DNA from: Acanthosepion pharaonis
Lineage: Eukaryota; Mollusca; Cephalopoda; Sepiida; Sepiidae
Reading direction: 5' to 3'
Length of the DNA stretch: 64,000 bases
Assembly: GCA_903632075.3 (NCBI GenBank)
Contig: CAHIKZ030004282.1
Location: forward strand, 609,501-673,500
The position numbers were made by a program, and so were the translations under genes. Positions 22,801-35,860 of the stretch are shown here, piece after piece; positions within the stretch are counted from its first letter, which is position 1, and each line of letters begins with the position of its first letter. The notes below the pieces were generated by a model. It ran no database searches. It was not told where the DNA came from and was given only the letters and a program-made list of their open reading frames with translations.

Positions 22801-25800
22801 AATAGGCAAATTAATGTAGCCAGAAATATCCAGTGGCACAATTGGAGAGCAGATCAGCATTGTAAGAAAGAATTGAAGGATATGAGTTTTAAAATATTCT
22901 ACGAAGAAGAACGGACGAATAGGCAAATTAATGTAGCCAGAAATATCCAGTGGCACAATTGGAGAGGCAGATCAGCATTGTAAGAAAGAATTGAAGGATA
23001 TGAGTTTTAAAATATTCTACGAAGAAGAACGGGACGAAATAGGGCAAATTAATGTAGCCAGAAATATCCAGTGGCACAATTGGAGAGGCAGATCAGCATT
23101 ATAAGAAAAAGAATTGAAGGATAGGAGTTTTAAAATATTCTACGAAAAGAACGGACGAAATAGTAAAATTAATGTAGCCAGAAATATCCAGTGGCACAAT
23201 TGGAGAGGCAGATCAGCATTATAAGAAAAGAATTGAAGGATGAAATAGGACGAAATAGGCAAATTAATGAAGTCCAGTGGCACAATTGGAGAGGCAGATC
23301 AGCATTATAAGAAAGAAGAACGGACGAATAGGACGAATAGGTAAAATTAATGTAGCCAGAAATATCCAGTGGCACAATTGGAGAGGTAGATCAGCATTAT
23401 AAGAAAGAATTGAAGGATAAGGGAGTTTAAAATATTCTAACGAAGAAGAACGGACGAAATAGGGTAAAATTAATGTAGCCAGAAATATCCAGTGGTACAA
23501 TTGGAGAGGCAGATCAGCATTGTAAGAAAGAATTGAAGAATGAGTTTTTAAAATATTCTACGAAGAAGAACGGACGAAATAGGCAAATTAATGTAGCCAG
23601 AAATATCCAGGCACAATTGGAGAGTAGATCAGCATTATAAGAAAGAATTGAAGATATGAGTTTTAAAAATATTCTACGAAGAAGAAGAACGGACGAAATA
23701 GGTAAAATTAATGTAGCCAGAAATATCCAGTGGCACAATTGAGAGGCAGATCAGCATTATAAGAAAAGAATTGAAGGATATGAGTTTGAAAATATTCTAC
23801 GAAGAAGAATGGACGAAATATAAATTAATGTAGCCAGAAATATCCAGTGGCATGAATTGGAGAGGCAGATCAGCATTATAAGAAAGAATTGAAGGATATG
23901 AGTTTTGTTACTTCTACGAAGAAGAACGACGAAATAGGGTAAAATTAATGTAGCCGCAGAAACATCCAGTGGCAAAATCTGGAGAGGCAGATCAGCATTA
24001 TAAGAAAGAATTGAAGGATATGAGTTTTTAAAATATTCTACGAAGAAGAACGGACGAACAGGGCAAAATTAATGTAGCCAGAAATAATCCAGGCAATTGG
24101 AAGGCAGACTGCAATATAAGAAAGAATTGAAGATATGAGTTTAAAATATTCTGCCGAAGAAGAACGGACGAACAGGGCAAAATTAATGTAGCCAGAAATA
24201 TCCAGTGGCACAATTGGAGAGGCAGATTCAAGCATTATAAGAAAGAATTGAAGGATATGAGTTTTAAAATATTCTACGAAGAAGAACGGACGAAATAGGC
24301 AAATTAATGTAGCCAGAAATATCCAGTGGTACAATTGAGAGGCAGATTAGCATTATAAGAAAAGAATTGAAGGATATGAGTTTTAAAATATTCTACGAAG
24401 AAGAACGGACGAAAATAGGAAATTAATGTAGCCAGAAATCCACCAGTGGCACAATTGAGAGGCAGATCAGCATTATAAGAAAGAATTGAAGGATGAGTTT
24501 TAAAATATTCTACGAAGAAGAACGACGAAATAGGCAAATTAATGTAGCCAGAATATCCAGTGGCAATTGGAGAGGCAGATCAGCATTTATAAGAAAGAAT
24601 TGAAGGGACAAGGAGTTTTAAAATATCTTCTACGAAGAAGAACGGATGAAATAGGCAAATTAATGTAGCCAGAAATATCCAGTGGCACAATTGAGAGGCA
24701 GATCGTTAATATAAGAAAGAATTGAAGGATGAGTTTTAAAATATTCTACGAAGAAGAACGACGAAATAGGCAAATTAATGTAGCCAGAAATATCCAGTGG
24801 CACAATGGAGAGGCAGATCAGCATTATAAGAAAGAATTGAAGGATATGAGTTTTAAAATATTCTACGAAGAAGAACGGACGAAATAGGCAAATTAATGTA
24901 GCCAGAAATATCCAGTGGCACAATTGGAGAGGCAGACTAAAAATATAAGAAAGAATTGAAGGATATGAGTTTAAAAAATATTCTACGAAGAAGAACGGAC
25001 GAAAATAGGCAAATTAATGTAGCCAGAAATATCCAGTGGCACAATTGAGAGGCATCAGCATTATAAGAAAAACGAAGGATGAGTTTCAAAATATTCTACG
25101 AAGAAGAACGACGAAAATAGGCAAATTAATGTAGCTAGAAATATCCAGTGGCACAAATTGGAGAGGCAGATCAGCATTATAAGAAAGAATTGAAGGATAT
25201 GAGTTTAAAAAATATTCTGCACGAAGAAGAACGGACGAAATAGGCAAAATTAATGTAGCCAGAAATATCCAGTGGCACAAATTGAGAGGCAGATCAGCAT
25301 TATAAGAAAGAATTGAAGGATATGAGTTTTAAAATATTCTACGAAGAAGAACGGACGAAATAGGCAAATTAATGTAGCCAGAAATATCCAGTGGCAATAA
25401 ATTTGGAGGCAGATCAGCATTATAAGGAAAGAATTGAAGGATATGAGTTTTAAAATATTCTACGAAGAAGAACGGACGAAATAGGCAAATTACCGTAGCC
25501 AGAAATATCCAGTGGCACAAATTGAGAGGCAGATCAGCATTGTAAGAAAGAATTGAAGGATATGAGTTTTAAAATATTCTAATGAAGAAGAACGGATGAA
25601 ATAGGCAAATTAATGTAACAGAAATATCCAGTGGCACAATGGGAGAGGCAGATTAGCATTGTAAGAAAGAAGGATATGAGTTTAAAATATTCTACGAAGA
25701 AGAAACGGACGAAATAGGCAAATTAATGTAGCCAGAAATATCCAGTGGCACAATTGAGAGGCAGATCAGCATTGTAAGAAAGAATTGAAGGATAATGAGT

Positions 25801-27419
25801 CAAAAGATTCTACGAAGAAGAACGACGAAATAGGCAAATTAATGTAGCCAGAAACATCCAGTGGCACAATTGGAGAGGCAGATCAGCATTATAAGAAAGA
25901 ATTGAAAGTGAGTTTTAAAATATTCTACGAAGAAGAACGGACGAAAAATAGGCAAATTAATGTAGCCAGAAATATCCAGTGGCACAATTGAGAGGCAGAT
26001 CAGCATTGTAAGAAAAGAATGAAGGATATGAGTTTTAAAATATTCTGGCTTAAACAGAACGGACGTAGTTAGGCAAATTAATGTAGCCAGAAATATCCAG
26101 TGGCACAATTGGAGAGGCAGATCAGCATTATAAGAAAGAATTGAAGGATATGAGTTTTAAAATATTCTACGAAGAAGAGAACGGACGAAATAGGCAAATT
26201 AATGGCCAGAAATATCCAGGCACACAATTGAGGCAGATTCAGCATTATAAGAAAGAATTGAAGGATATGAGTTTTAAAATATTCACGAAGAAGAACGGAC
26301 GAAATAGGGCAAATTAATGTAGCCAGAAATATCCAGTGGCACAAATGGGAAAGGAGATCAGCATTATAAAAAAGAATTGGGAAGGATATGGGTTTTAAAA
26401 TATCTACGAAGAAGAACGGACGAAATAGGCAAATTAATGTAGCCAGAAATATCCAGTGGCACAATTGGAGAGGCAGACTAAAGTGTGTGCATTATAAGAA
26501 AAAAAAAAGCAATTGAAGGATATGAGTTTTAAAAATATTTCACGAAGAAGAACGGACGAAATAGGCAAATTAATGTAGCCAGAAATATCCAGGCACAATT
26601 GGAGAGGCAGATCAGCATTGTAAGAAAAGAATTGAAGGATATGAGTTTTAAAATTCTCAAGAAGAACGACGAAATAGGCAAAAATTAATGTAGCCAGAAA
26701 TATCCAGTGGCACAATGGAGACAAAGATCAGCATTGTAAGAAAGAATTGAAGGATATGAGTTTTAAAAATATTCTACGAAGAAGAACGACGAAATAGGGC
26801 AAATTAATGTAGCCAGAAATATCCAGTGGCACAATTGGAGAGGCAGATCAGCATTATAAGAAAGAATTGAAGGATGAGTTTTAAAATATTCTACGAAGAA
26901 GAACGGACGAAATAGGCAAATTAATGTAGCCAGAAATATCCAGGCACAATTGGAGAGGCAGAGCAGCATTTATAAGAAAGAATTGAAGGATGATGGAGTT
27001 TTTAAAATATTCTAATGTGAAGAAGAAACGGATTTAAAATAGGGCAAAATTTAATGTAGCCAGAAATATCCAGTGGCAATAAATTGAGAGGAGATCAGCA
27101 TTATAAGAAAAAGAATTGAAGGATATGAGTTTTAAAATATTCCATGAAGAAGAACGGACGAATAGGCAAATTAATCGTAGCCAGAAATATCCAGTGGCAC
27201 AATTGGAGAGGCAGATTGCATTATGTTAAAGAATTAAAGATATGAGCCAAAAATATTCTACGAAGAAGAACGGACGAAATAGGTAAAATTAAGAAATAGA
27301 ACATCCAGTGGCACAATTGAGAGGCAGACAGCATTATAAGAAAGAATTGAAGGATATGAGTTTTAAAATATTCTACGAAGAAGAACGGACGAAATAGGCA
27401 AATTAATGTAGCCAGAAAA

Positions 27420-28289
27420 TAAGAACAATGATGAGAGGCAGATCAGAATTAAGAAAGAATTGAAGGAAATGAGTTTTTAAAATATTCTACGAAGAAGAAC
27501 GGACGAAATAGGCAAATTAATGTAGCCAGAAATATCGAGTTTTAAATTGGAGAAGCAGATCAGCATTATAAGAAAGAATTGAAGGATATGAGTTTAAAAA
27601 TATCTACGAAGAAGAACGGACGAAATAGGCAAATTAATGTAGCCAGAAATATCCAGTGGCACAATTGAGAGGCAGATCACATTATAAGAATCAGCATTTT
27701 AAGAAAGAATTGAAGAAACGGGACGAAATAGGAGTTTTAAAAGAATTCAGTACGAAGGAGAACGGACAAAATATAAGCAAATTAATGAGCGAGTTTTAAA
27801 AATATTCTACGAAGAAGAACGAAGAAAAGGGCAAATTGAAGCCAGAAATATCCAAAATTGGAGAGGCTAAAATCAGAAAGAATTGAAGGATGAGTTTTAA
27901 AATATTCTACAAGAAGAACGGAAACTAAAATAGCCAGAAATAAGTTCAATTGGAGAGGGATGTGAAGAAAGCCAGAAATCAGAATCTACGAAGAAGAACG
28001 GACGAAATTGGAAAGGCAGATCAGAAATATAAGCACAAAATCAGAAGCATTGTAAGAAAGAATGATGAGTTTTAAAATATTCTACGAAGAAGAACGGACG
28101 AAATGAGGCAGTTTAATGTAGCCAGAAATATCCAGTGCACAATTCGAGAGGCAGATCAGCATTTGAAGAAAGAATTGAAGGATATGAGTTTTAAAATATT
28201 CTACGAAGAAGAACGGAGTTTTAGGCAAATTAGAAGTAGCAGGGAAATATCCAGTGGCACAATTGGAGAGGCAGATCACGGCTTAAAAT
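27420..28289 (+). repeat. Array segment 2: transition into the blended island
   Basis: Units become shorter and less complete (for example GATGAGAGGCAGATCAGAATT, repeated GAGTTTTAAAA words without the rest of the unit). The last full-looking copies end near 28,275. This is a graded change, with no sharp junction. Confidence 0.65.
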
Positions 28290-31200
28290 AAGAAAAGTTC
28301 AAGAAATGACGAGTTTTAAAATCAGAAGTACTGGAAGAAGCAATGAAGTTCAAATTCATAAGTTCAAGAAGTGGAAATATCCAAAATATAGATGTTCAAG
28401 AGGGACGAGTTTTAAGAAGTCTAGGAAGGATGAGTTTAAAAATAGTCCATGAAGAAGAACGCTTAAAATAGAAGTTCAATTGAGGAGTGAAAATGGAAAT
28501 ATCCAAGAAGCAACGAAGTTCAAATCAGAAGTTCAAGAAGTGGAGCAAAATATAAGAAAGATGTTCAAGAAGGATGAGTTTTAAATTAAAAGTTCAAGAA
28601 GAAGAAACTAAAATCAGTTCAAGGATGAGGGCAAGTTAAGGGAAGGGGACGAGTTTTAAAATATCAAGAAGGACAATTGGAAAGGCAGAAGTCAAGAAAT
28701 GACGAGTTTTAAAAAGAGTTGAAGGATATGAGTTTTCAAATCATAAGTCTGAAGAACGACGAAATAAAATTAGATGTAGCCAGAAGGATGAGTTGGCATT
28801 CAAGTTGGAGGCAGAGCAGCATTATAAGAAAGAATTAAGGATATGAGTTTTAAAATATTCTACGAAGAAGAACGTTTTAAATAGGCAAGTTCAAGTAAGC
28901 TAAAGAAAGTTCAGTGGGCACAAAGTTCAATATGATGAATCTAAAAAGAAGTCTAAGAATATGAGTTTTCAAATTAGAAGTTCAAGAAGGATGAAACTAA
29001 ATCAGAAGTTAAAGAAGGATGAGTTTTAAATCAGAAGTTTGGGAATCGACGAGTTTTGGGAAAGGTTTGAAGGATGAAGTTTTAAAAAAATTCTAAGAAG
29101 AAGAACGGATGAGTTAGGTAAAATTAATGTAGCCAAAAATGAAGTCTAAAATGAGGAGAGGCAGAAGTGAGGAAATAAGCAGATGTTGAAGGAGGATGAG
29201 TTTTGAAAGAATTCAAGAAGCAACGACGAAAAGGCAAAATTAATGTAGCGAAGTTCATCCAGAAGTTCAATTGAGAGGCAGATCAGCATTATAAGAAAGA
29301 ATTCAAGAAGGAGTTTTGAAATCAGTTCAGGAAAGATGAGTTTGGGAAATAGGAAATTAATGTAAACAAAACATTCAGTTCAAGAATTGAGAGTAGATTA
29401 AATCAGAAGAAAGAAAGAAGGATATGAGTTCCAAAATGATCTAATGAAGAAGAACGAAAATAAAGGCAAATTAAGAAGGATGAAATTAAATCAGATTGGA
29501 GAGGCAGATCAGCATTTTAAGAAAGAAGTTCAAGAAGGACGAGTTTTAAAATAGTTCAAGAAATGACGAGTGCCAGAAGAAGAACGAAACTAAAAATTGA
29601 AGTCTAAGAACTGATGAACCAAAAAGTTCAAGAAGGACAAGTTTTAAAATAGTTCCAGATGGCGCCTAAATCAGAAGTTGGAGAGGGATTAAGCCGAAAT
29701 TAGAAGCTCAAGAAAAGGAGTTTAAAATCAGAAGTTCAAGTAGTTTTGAAGTTCAAACAGAAGAAGAACGGACGAAAAGGCAAATTAATGTAGCAAGAAG
29801 GATCCAGTGGCACAATTGGAGAGGCAGATCAGGATGAAAAGAAAGACGTTCAAGCAGCGAAGAGTTTTAAATTGAAGTTCACGAAGAAGTTTTAAATTGT
29901 AGTCTAAGAAGGACAAATAAATGAAGTTCAAGAAATATCCAGTGGCAATAAATCAGAAAGTGGATCAGCAAGAGTAAAAAATAAGTCTGGAAGGGGATGA
30001 GCTTTAAAAATCAGATGTCAAGAAGCGATGAGTTTTGCTGGCAAATTCAGGGAAGGAGAAACATCCAATCAGAATTGGAGAGGCAAAGCATTAAAAGAAA
30101 GAATTAAGAAATGATGAGTTTTAAAATATTCTACGAAGAAGAACGTTCAAATAGGGAAGTTAAGGGACGAAGCCAAAATAGTTCAAGAAGGAAAGTTTTA
30201 AATTAGAAGTCAAGAAGGATGAAACTAAAAAGAATTCAAGAAGGACGAGTTTTAAAAAATAGTTCAGGAATAGAAGAAGAATGAACGAAGAAAGTTCAAA
30301 GGATGAAGCCAGAAAATCCAGTGGGTACAAGAAATGATGAGTTTTAAAAAGAATTGAAGGATGTCAGTTCAAATGAGAGTTCGAAGAAGTGAGGAAAAAA
30401 AAGGCAAATTAAAGAAGCGAGGAAGTTTCCAGTGGCACAATTGAGGCAGATCAAAAATTATAAGAAAGTTTGAAGCTAAATGAGTTTTCAAATATTCACG
30501 AAGAAGAACGGACGAAATCTAAAATTAAAGTAGCAAGAAGGATGAGTTTTAAATTGAAGAGGAAGGACGAGTATTTTAAAAAAAGAAGTTCAAGAAGGAT
30601 TAAGGCCAAAAATGAAGTTCTAAGAAAATGACGGTGTTAAATAGAAGTTAATGTAGCCAGAAATATCAAAGTGGCACAATTGAGAGGCAGATGAGCATTA
30701 AAAGAAAGTTCAAGGAGGATGAGTTTTAAAAATCAGAAGAAGAACGACGAAATAGGTAAATTAATGTTCAGAAGGATGAGTTTTAAATCAGTTCAAGAAA
30801 GATTAAAAAATTGTAAGAAAGAATTACAATGAAAGGAAAAGAGTTTTTAGAAATGATTAAAGAAGAACGGAGAAGAAATTAATTTGAAATTAGAAGTCAT
30901 CCAAGAAGGGATGAGTTTTAAATCAGAAGTCTAAATAGAAGAATTGAAAATAGAAGTTTAAATATGAAACGAAAAAGAGATGTCGAAGAAGGCAAATTTT
31001 TTAAACAGAAATATCTAGGGTACGATGAGTTTTAAATCAGAATTATAAGAAAGTTTAAATTCAGAAGTTCAAGAAATGACGAGTTTTAAATAAGTTCAAC
31101 GAAGAACGGAAAAGTTCAAGGCAAATTAGGAAAAGCCAGAAATAAGAAGGAGGTTTTAAAATCAGGAGTTCAAGAAGGATGAAACTAAATAAGAAAGAAT

Positions 31201-32219
31201 TGAAGGATATGAGTTTTAAAATAGTTCGGCATGAGAAAGCTTAAAATCAGGACTAAGAAATGATGAGTTTTAAAATCAGGAAGAGAAGCAATGATGTACA
31301 ATTGAAAGGCAAGAAGGATGAATCTAAATCAGAAGTCTAAGAAGGATGAGTTTTTAAAATATTCTACGAAGATGAAATGGAAAATAGGGCAAATTAATGT
31401 AGCCATGAGTTTTAAAATGGCACAATTGGAGAGGATGAGTTTTAAGGAAAGAATTGAAGGAAGGATGAGTTTTAAAATCAGAAGTTCAAGAAGAACGGAC
31501 TAAAAGGAAGTTAAGAATAGCCAGAAATCAGAAGTTATACAAATGGAGGTAGATCAGAAAATATGGAAGAAAAAATTGTTCAAGAAGATATGAGTTTTAA
31601 AATAGAAGTACGAAGAAGAACGAAAACTAAATAGGAAATTAATGTAGATGAGAAAAATCCAGAAGGGCAGAAGGACGAAAGGCAAATCAGAATTGTAAGA
31701 AGGATGTGTTTTAAATTGAAGAAGACGAGTTCAAAAAATTAGAAGTTCAAGAAGGACGAAACTAAAGGGAAGTTCATCGTAGCCAGAAAAATCCAGTGGC
31801 ACAATTGGAGAGGAAAAGCAAAGAAGATGTTCAAGGAGGATGGAGTTTTAAATCAGAAGTTCTAGGAAGAAGAAGGACGAAATATAAAGTTAATGAAGCA
31901 AACGATGTCCAGTGGCACAAGTTCAAGCATGATGAATCTAAAATCAGAATTTCAAGAAGTGATGAGTTTTAAAATTAGAAGTTCAAGGCTGGGATGAAAC
32001 TAAAATCAGAAGTTTGGCATGATGAGTTTTAAATCAGAAGTTCAGGAAGCAAGAGTTTTAAATTGAAGTTCAAGAAGGATGAAGCTAAAATCAGAAGTTC
32101 AAGAAATGATGAGTGTTAACTGAAGTTCAAGAAGCAACAATGTCTAAACTAGAAGTTCATGACGAAACTAAATCAAGTTCAAGAAGGATGAGTTTTAAAA
32201 TAGAAAAGAACGGACGAGG
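28290..32219 (+). repeat. Blended island: 119-bp satellite mixed with a ~29-bp minisatellite
   Basis: A second repeat dominates, with unit close to AGAAGTTCAAGAAGGATGAG plus TTTTAAATC, about 27-31 bp. A common alternate form has ATGAAACTAAAATC in place of ATGAGTTTTAAATC. The clearest run is about 31,940-32,200, with some eight or nine successive copies. Between and within these are fragments of the 119-bp unit, such as GCACAATTGGAGAGGCAGAT and CTACGAAGAAGAACGG. The two repeats share ATGAGTTTTAAA and GAAGAA. The island could be a separate older minisatellite invaded by the satellite, a recombination zone, or an assembly consensus averaging reads from two arrays. Confidence 0.8.
31940..32205 (+). 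repeat. Clearest run of the ~29-bp minisatellite
   Basis: Successive copies can be read as TCAAGAAG-type start, GATGAGTTTTAAA or GATGAAACTAAAA middle, and TCAGAAGT end, each 27-31 bp long. Several copies are missing a few bases. The unit contains no obvious 119-bp satellite word other than ATGAGTTTTAAA. It ends where GAAAAGAACGGACGAGGCAAATTAATGAG restores satellite order at about 32,205-32,230. Confidence 0.7.
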
Positions 32220-35200
32220 CAAATTAATGAGTTTAAAAGCATTCCAAGAAAGAATTGAAGGATATGAGTTTTAAAAATTCTACGAAGAAAGAACGGACAA
32301 GTAAGCAAATTAATGTAGCCAAGAAATATCCAGTGGCACAATTGGAGAGGCAGATCAGCATTGTAGAAGAATTGAAGGATATGAGTTTTAAAATATTCTA
32401 CGAGAAGAACGGACAGAAATAGGCCAATTAATGTAGCCAGAAATATCCAGTGGCACAATTGGAGAGCAGATCAGCATTATGAAAAGAATTGAAGGATGTG
32501 GTTTTAAAATATTCTACGAAGAAGAACGGACGAAATAGGCAAATTAATGTAGCCAGGAAATATCCAGTGGCACAATTGGAGAGGCAGATCAGCATTAAGA
32601 AAAGAATTGAAGGATATGAGTTTAAAATATTCTACGAAAGAAGAACAGATGAAATAGGCAAATTAATGTAGCCAGAAATATCCAGTGGCACAATTGGAGA
32701 GGCAGATCAGCATTATAAGAAAGAATTGAAGGATATGAGTTTTAAAAATATTTACAAGAAGAACGGACGAAATAGGGCAAATTAATAGCCAGAAATATCC
32801 AGTGGTACAAATTGGAGAGGCAGATTACATTATATAAGAAAAGAATTGAAGGAAGTTTTAAAATAACGGACGAAATAGGCAAATTAATGTAGCCAGAAAT
32901 ATCCAGTGGCACAAATGGAGAGGCAGATCAGCATTATAAGAAAGAATTGAAGGATATGAGTTAAAAATTATTCACAAGAAGAACGGAGAAATAGGCAAAA
33001 TTAATGTAGCCAGAAACATCCAGTGGCACAAATTGGAGAGGCAGATCAAAGTTCATGTAAAAAGAATTGAAGGATATGAGTTTTAAAAATATTCTACGAA
33101 GAAGAACGGACGAAATAGGCAAATTAATGTAGCCAGAAATATCCAGTGGCACAATTGGAGAGGCAGATCAGCATTATAAGAAAGAATTGAAGGATATGAG
33201 CAAATTTTAAAAATCCAGGCACAAATTCTACGAAGAAGAACGGACGAAACAGGCAAAATTAATGTAGCCAGAAATATCCAGTGGGCAGAAATTGGAGAGG
33301 CAGATCAGTTATTATAAGAAAGAATTGAAGGATATGAGTTTTAAAATAGATAAAGGAAGTTTTAAAATATCCAGGTACAACTGGAGAGGGAAGATACATT
33401 ATAAGAAAGAATTGAAGGAGGAGTTTTAAAAACATTCTACGAAGAAGAACGGACGAAATAGGCACCACGTAGCCAGAAATATCCAGTGGCATGAATTGGA
33501 GAGGCAGGATCAGCATTATAAGAAAGTGAATTGAAGGATAAGTGAGTTTTAAAATATTCTACGAAGAAGAACGGACGAATAGGCAAAATTAATGCAGCCA
33601 GAAATATCCAGTGGCACAATTGGAGAGAGGCAGCATCAGCATTATAAGAAAGAATTGAAGGATAAGTGAGTTTCAAAATATTCTACGAAGAAGAACGGAC
33701 GAAAAGGAAAATTAATGTAGCCAGAAATATCCAGTGGCATTGAGAGGCAGATCAGCATTGCAAGAAAGAAATTGAAGGATATGAGTTTAAAATATTCTAC
33801 GAAGAAGAACGGAAGAAATAGGCAAAATTAATGTAGCCAGAAATATCCAGTGGCAATAAATTGGAGAGGCAGATCAGCATTATAAGAAAGAATTGAAGGA
33901 TATGAGAGTTTAAAAATATTCTACGAAGAAGAACGGACGAAATAGGCAAAATTAACGTAGCCAGAAATGGTCCAAAAAGTACAATTGGAGAGGCAGATCA
34001 GCATTATAAGAAAGAATTGAAGGATATGAGTTTTAAAAATATTCTACGAAAAAGAACGGACGTAGTTAGGCAAATTAATGCCAGAAATATCCAGTACAAT
34101 TGGAGAGGCAGATCAGCAATATAAGAAAGAATTGAAGGATAAGTGAGTTTTAAACATTCTGCCGAAGAAGAACGGACGAAATAGGCAAATTAATGTAGCC
34201 AGAAATATCCAGTGCACAATTGGGAGGCAGATCATAATATAAGAAAGAATTGGAAGGATGAGTTTTAAAATATTCCTAAGGAAGAAAGAACGGTTTTAAA
34301 ATAGGCAAATTAATGAAGCCAGAAATATCTGTAAGTACAATGGAGAGGCAGATTTAAAGTATTACAATAAAAGAATTAAGGATATGAGTTTTAAAAATAT
34401 TCTCACAGAAGAACGGACGAAATAGGCAAATTAATGTGCCAGGAAATATCCAGTGTACAATTGGAGAGGCAGATCAGCTATAAGAAAGAATTGAAGGATA
34501 TGGAGTTTAAAAATATTCTACGAAGAAGAACGGACGAAATAGGCAAATTAAATGTGAAATATCCAGAAATATCCAGGGCACAAATTGGAGAGGCAGATTA
34601 TTAAGAAAGAATTGAAGGATATGAGTTTTAAAAAATACAGAAGAAGAAACGAAATAGGAAAATTAATGCAGCCAGAAATATCCAGTGGCACAAATTGGAG
34701 AGGCAGATCAGCATTATAAGAAAGAATTGAAGGATATGAGTTTGAAAAATATTCTACGAAGAAGAACGGACGAAGAAATTAATGTAGCCAGATCCAGCAA
34801 AAAACAAATTGGAGATTCAGCATACAAGAAAAAGAATTGAAGGATAAGGAGTTTTAAAATATTCACGAAGAAGAACGGACGAAATAAACGCAAAATTAAT
34901 GCAGCCGAAAATATCCAGTGGCACAATTGGAGAGGCAGATCAGCATTATAAGAAAGAATTGAAGGATATGAGTTTTAAAATATTCTACGAAGAAGAACGG
35001 GACGAAGGGCAAATTAATGTAGCCAGAAATATCCAGCAAATTAGGCAGATCAGCATTATAACCATGAGTTTAAAATATTCGAAGAAGAACGGACGAAACA
35101 GGGCAAATTAATGTAGCCAGAAATATCCAGTGGCACAAATTGGAGAGGCAGACAGCATTATAAGAAAAAGAATTGAAGGATATGAGTTTTAAAAATATTC

Positions 35201-35860
35201 TACGAAGAAGAACGGACGAAATAGGCAAATTAATGCTGTGAGAAATATCCAGTGGCACAATTGAGGCAGATCAGCATTATAAGAAAGAAATAAGAAGGAT
35301 ATGAGTTTTAAAAAAATATTCTACGAAGAAGAACAGACGAAATAGGCAAAATTAATGCAGCCAGAAATATCAGAAAAGTACAATTGAGAGGCAGATCAGC
35401 ATTATAAGAAAAATTGAAGGATAAGGAAGGAAATATACAAGGAAGAACGGACGTTAGGCAAAAATATTCTACGAAGCAGATCAGCATTAACGGACGAAAT
35501 ATGAGCAGGTAAAATTAATGGTGCAGCAGAAATATCGGTGGCACAGAAATTGATAAGGAGGCTAATGTAAGAAGAAATCAGGTGCAAATTAATGCAGCCA
35601 GAAATAAGAACTGGAGAGGCAGATCAGCATTATAAGAAAGTTTCAAAAATATTCTACGAAGAAGAACGGACGAAATAGGGCAAATTAATGCAGCCAGAAA
35701 ATATCTGAAAAGTACAATTGGAGAGGCAGATCAGCATTATAGAAAGAATTTAAGGAGTTTTAAAAATATTCACAAGAAGAACGGACAGGCAAATTAATCA
35801 ACATTATGGAGAGGCAGATCAGCATTATAAAGAATTGAAGGATAGGAGTTTTAAAACATT
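32220..35860 (+). repeat. Array segment 3: irregular units after the island
   Basis: The 119-bp order returns but with many insertions, deletions and shuffled parts. Recurrent altered words include AAAAGTACAATTGG, GGCAATAAATTGG and GGATAAGTGAGTTTT. The stretch 35,400-35,600 is particularly scrambled. Regularity improves after about 35,860. Confidence 0.75.

Larger units (their letters stand above)
5490..27419 (+). repeat. Array segment 1: mostly regular units
   Basis: About 22 kb where most copies are close to the 119-bp consensus. Exceptions are shortened or scrambled units, for example near 6215-6260, 7775-7810, 8270-8440, 8845-8950, 9520-9620, 10150-10245, 10930-11340, 12610-12790, 14340-14460, 15760-15900 and 16540-16870. 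Differences are mainly one-base homopolymer changes (GG to G, AAAA to AAA or AAAAA) and misplaced part-units, with few substitutions. Variation increases after about 21 kb. Confidence 0.85.
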
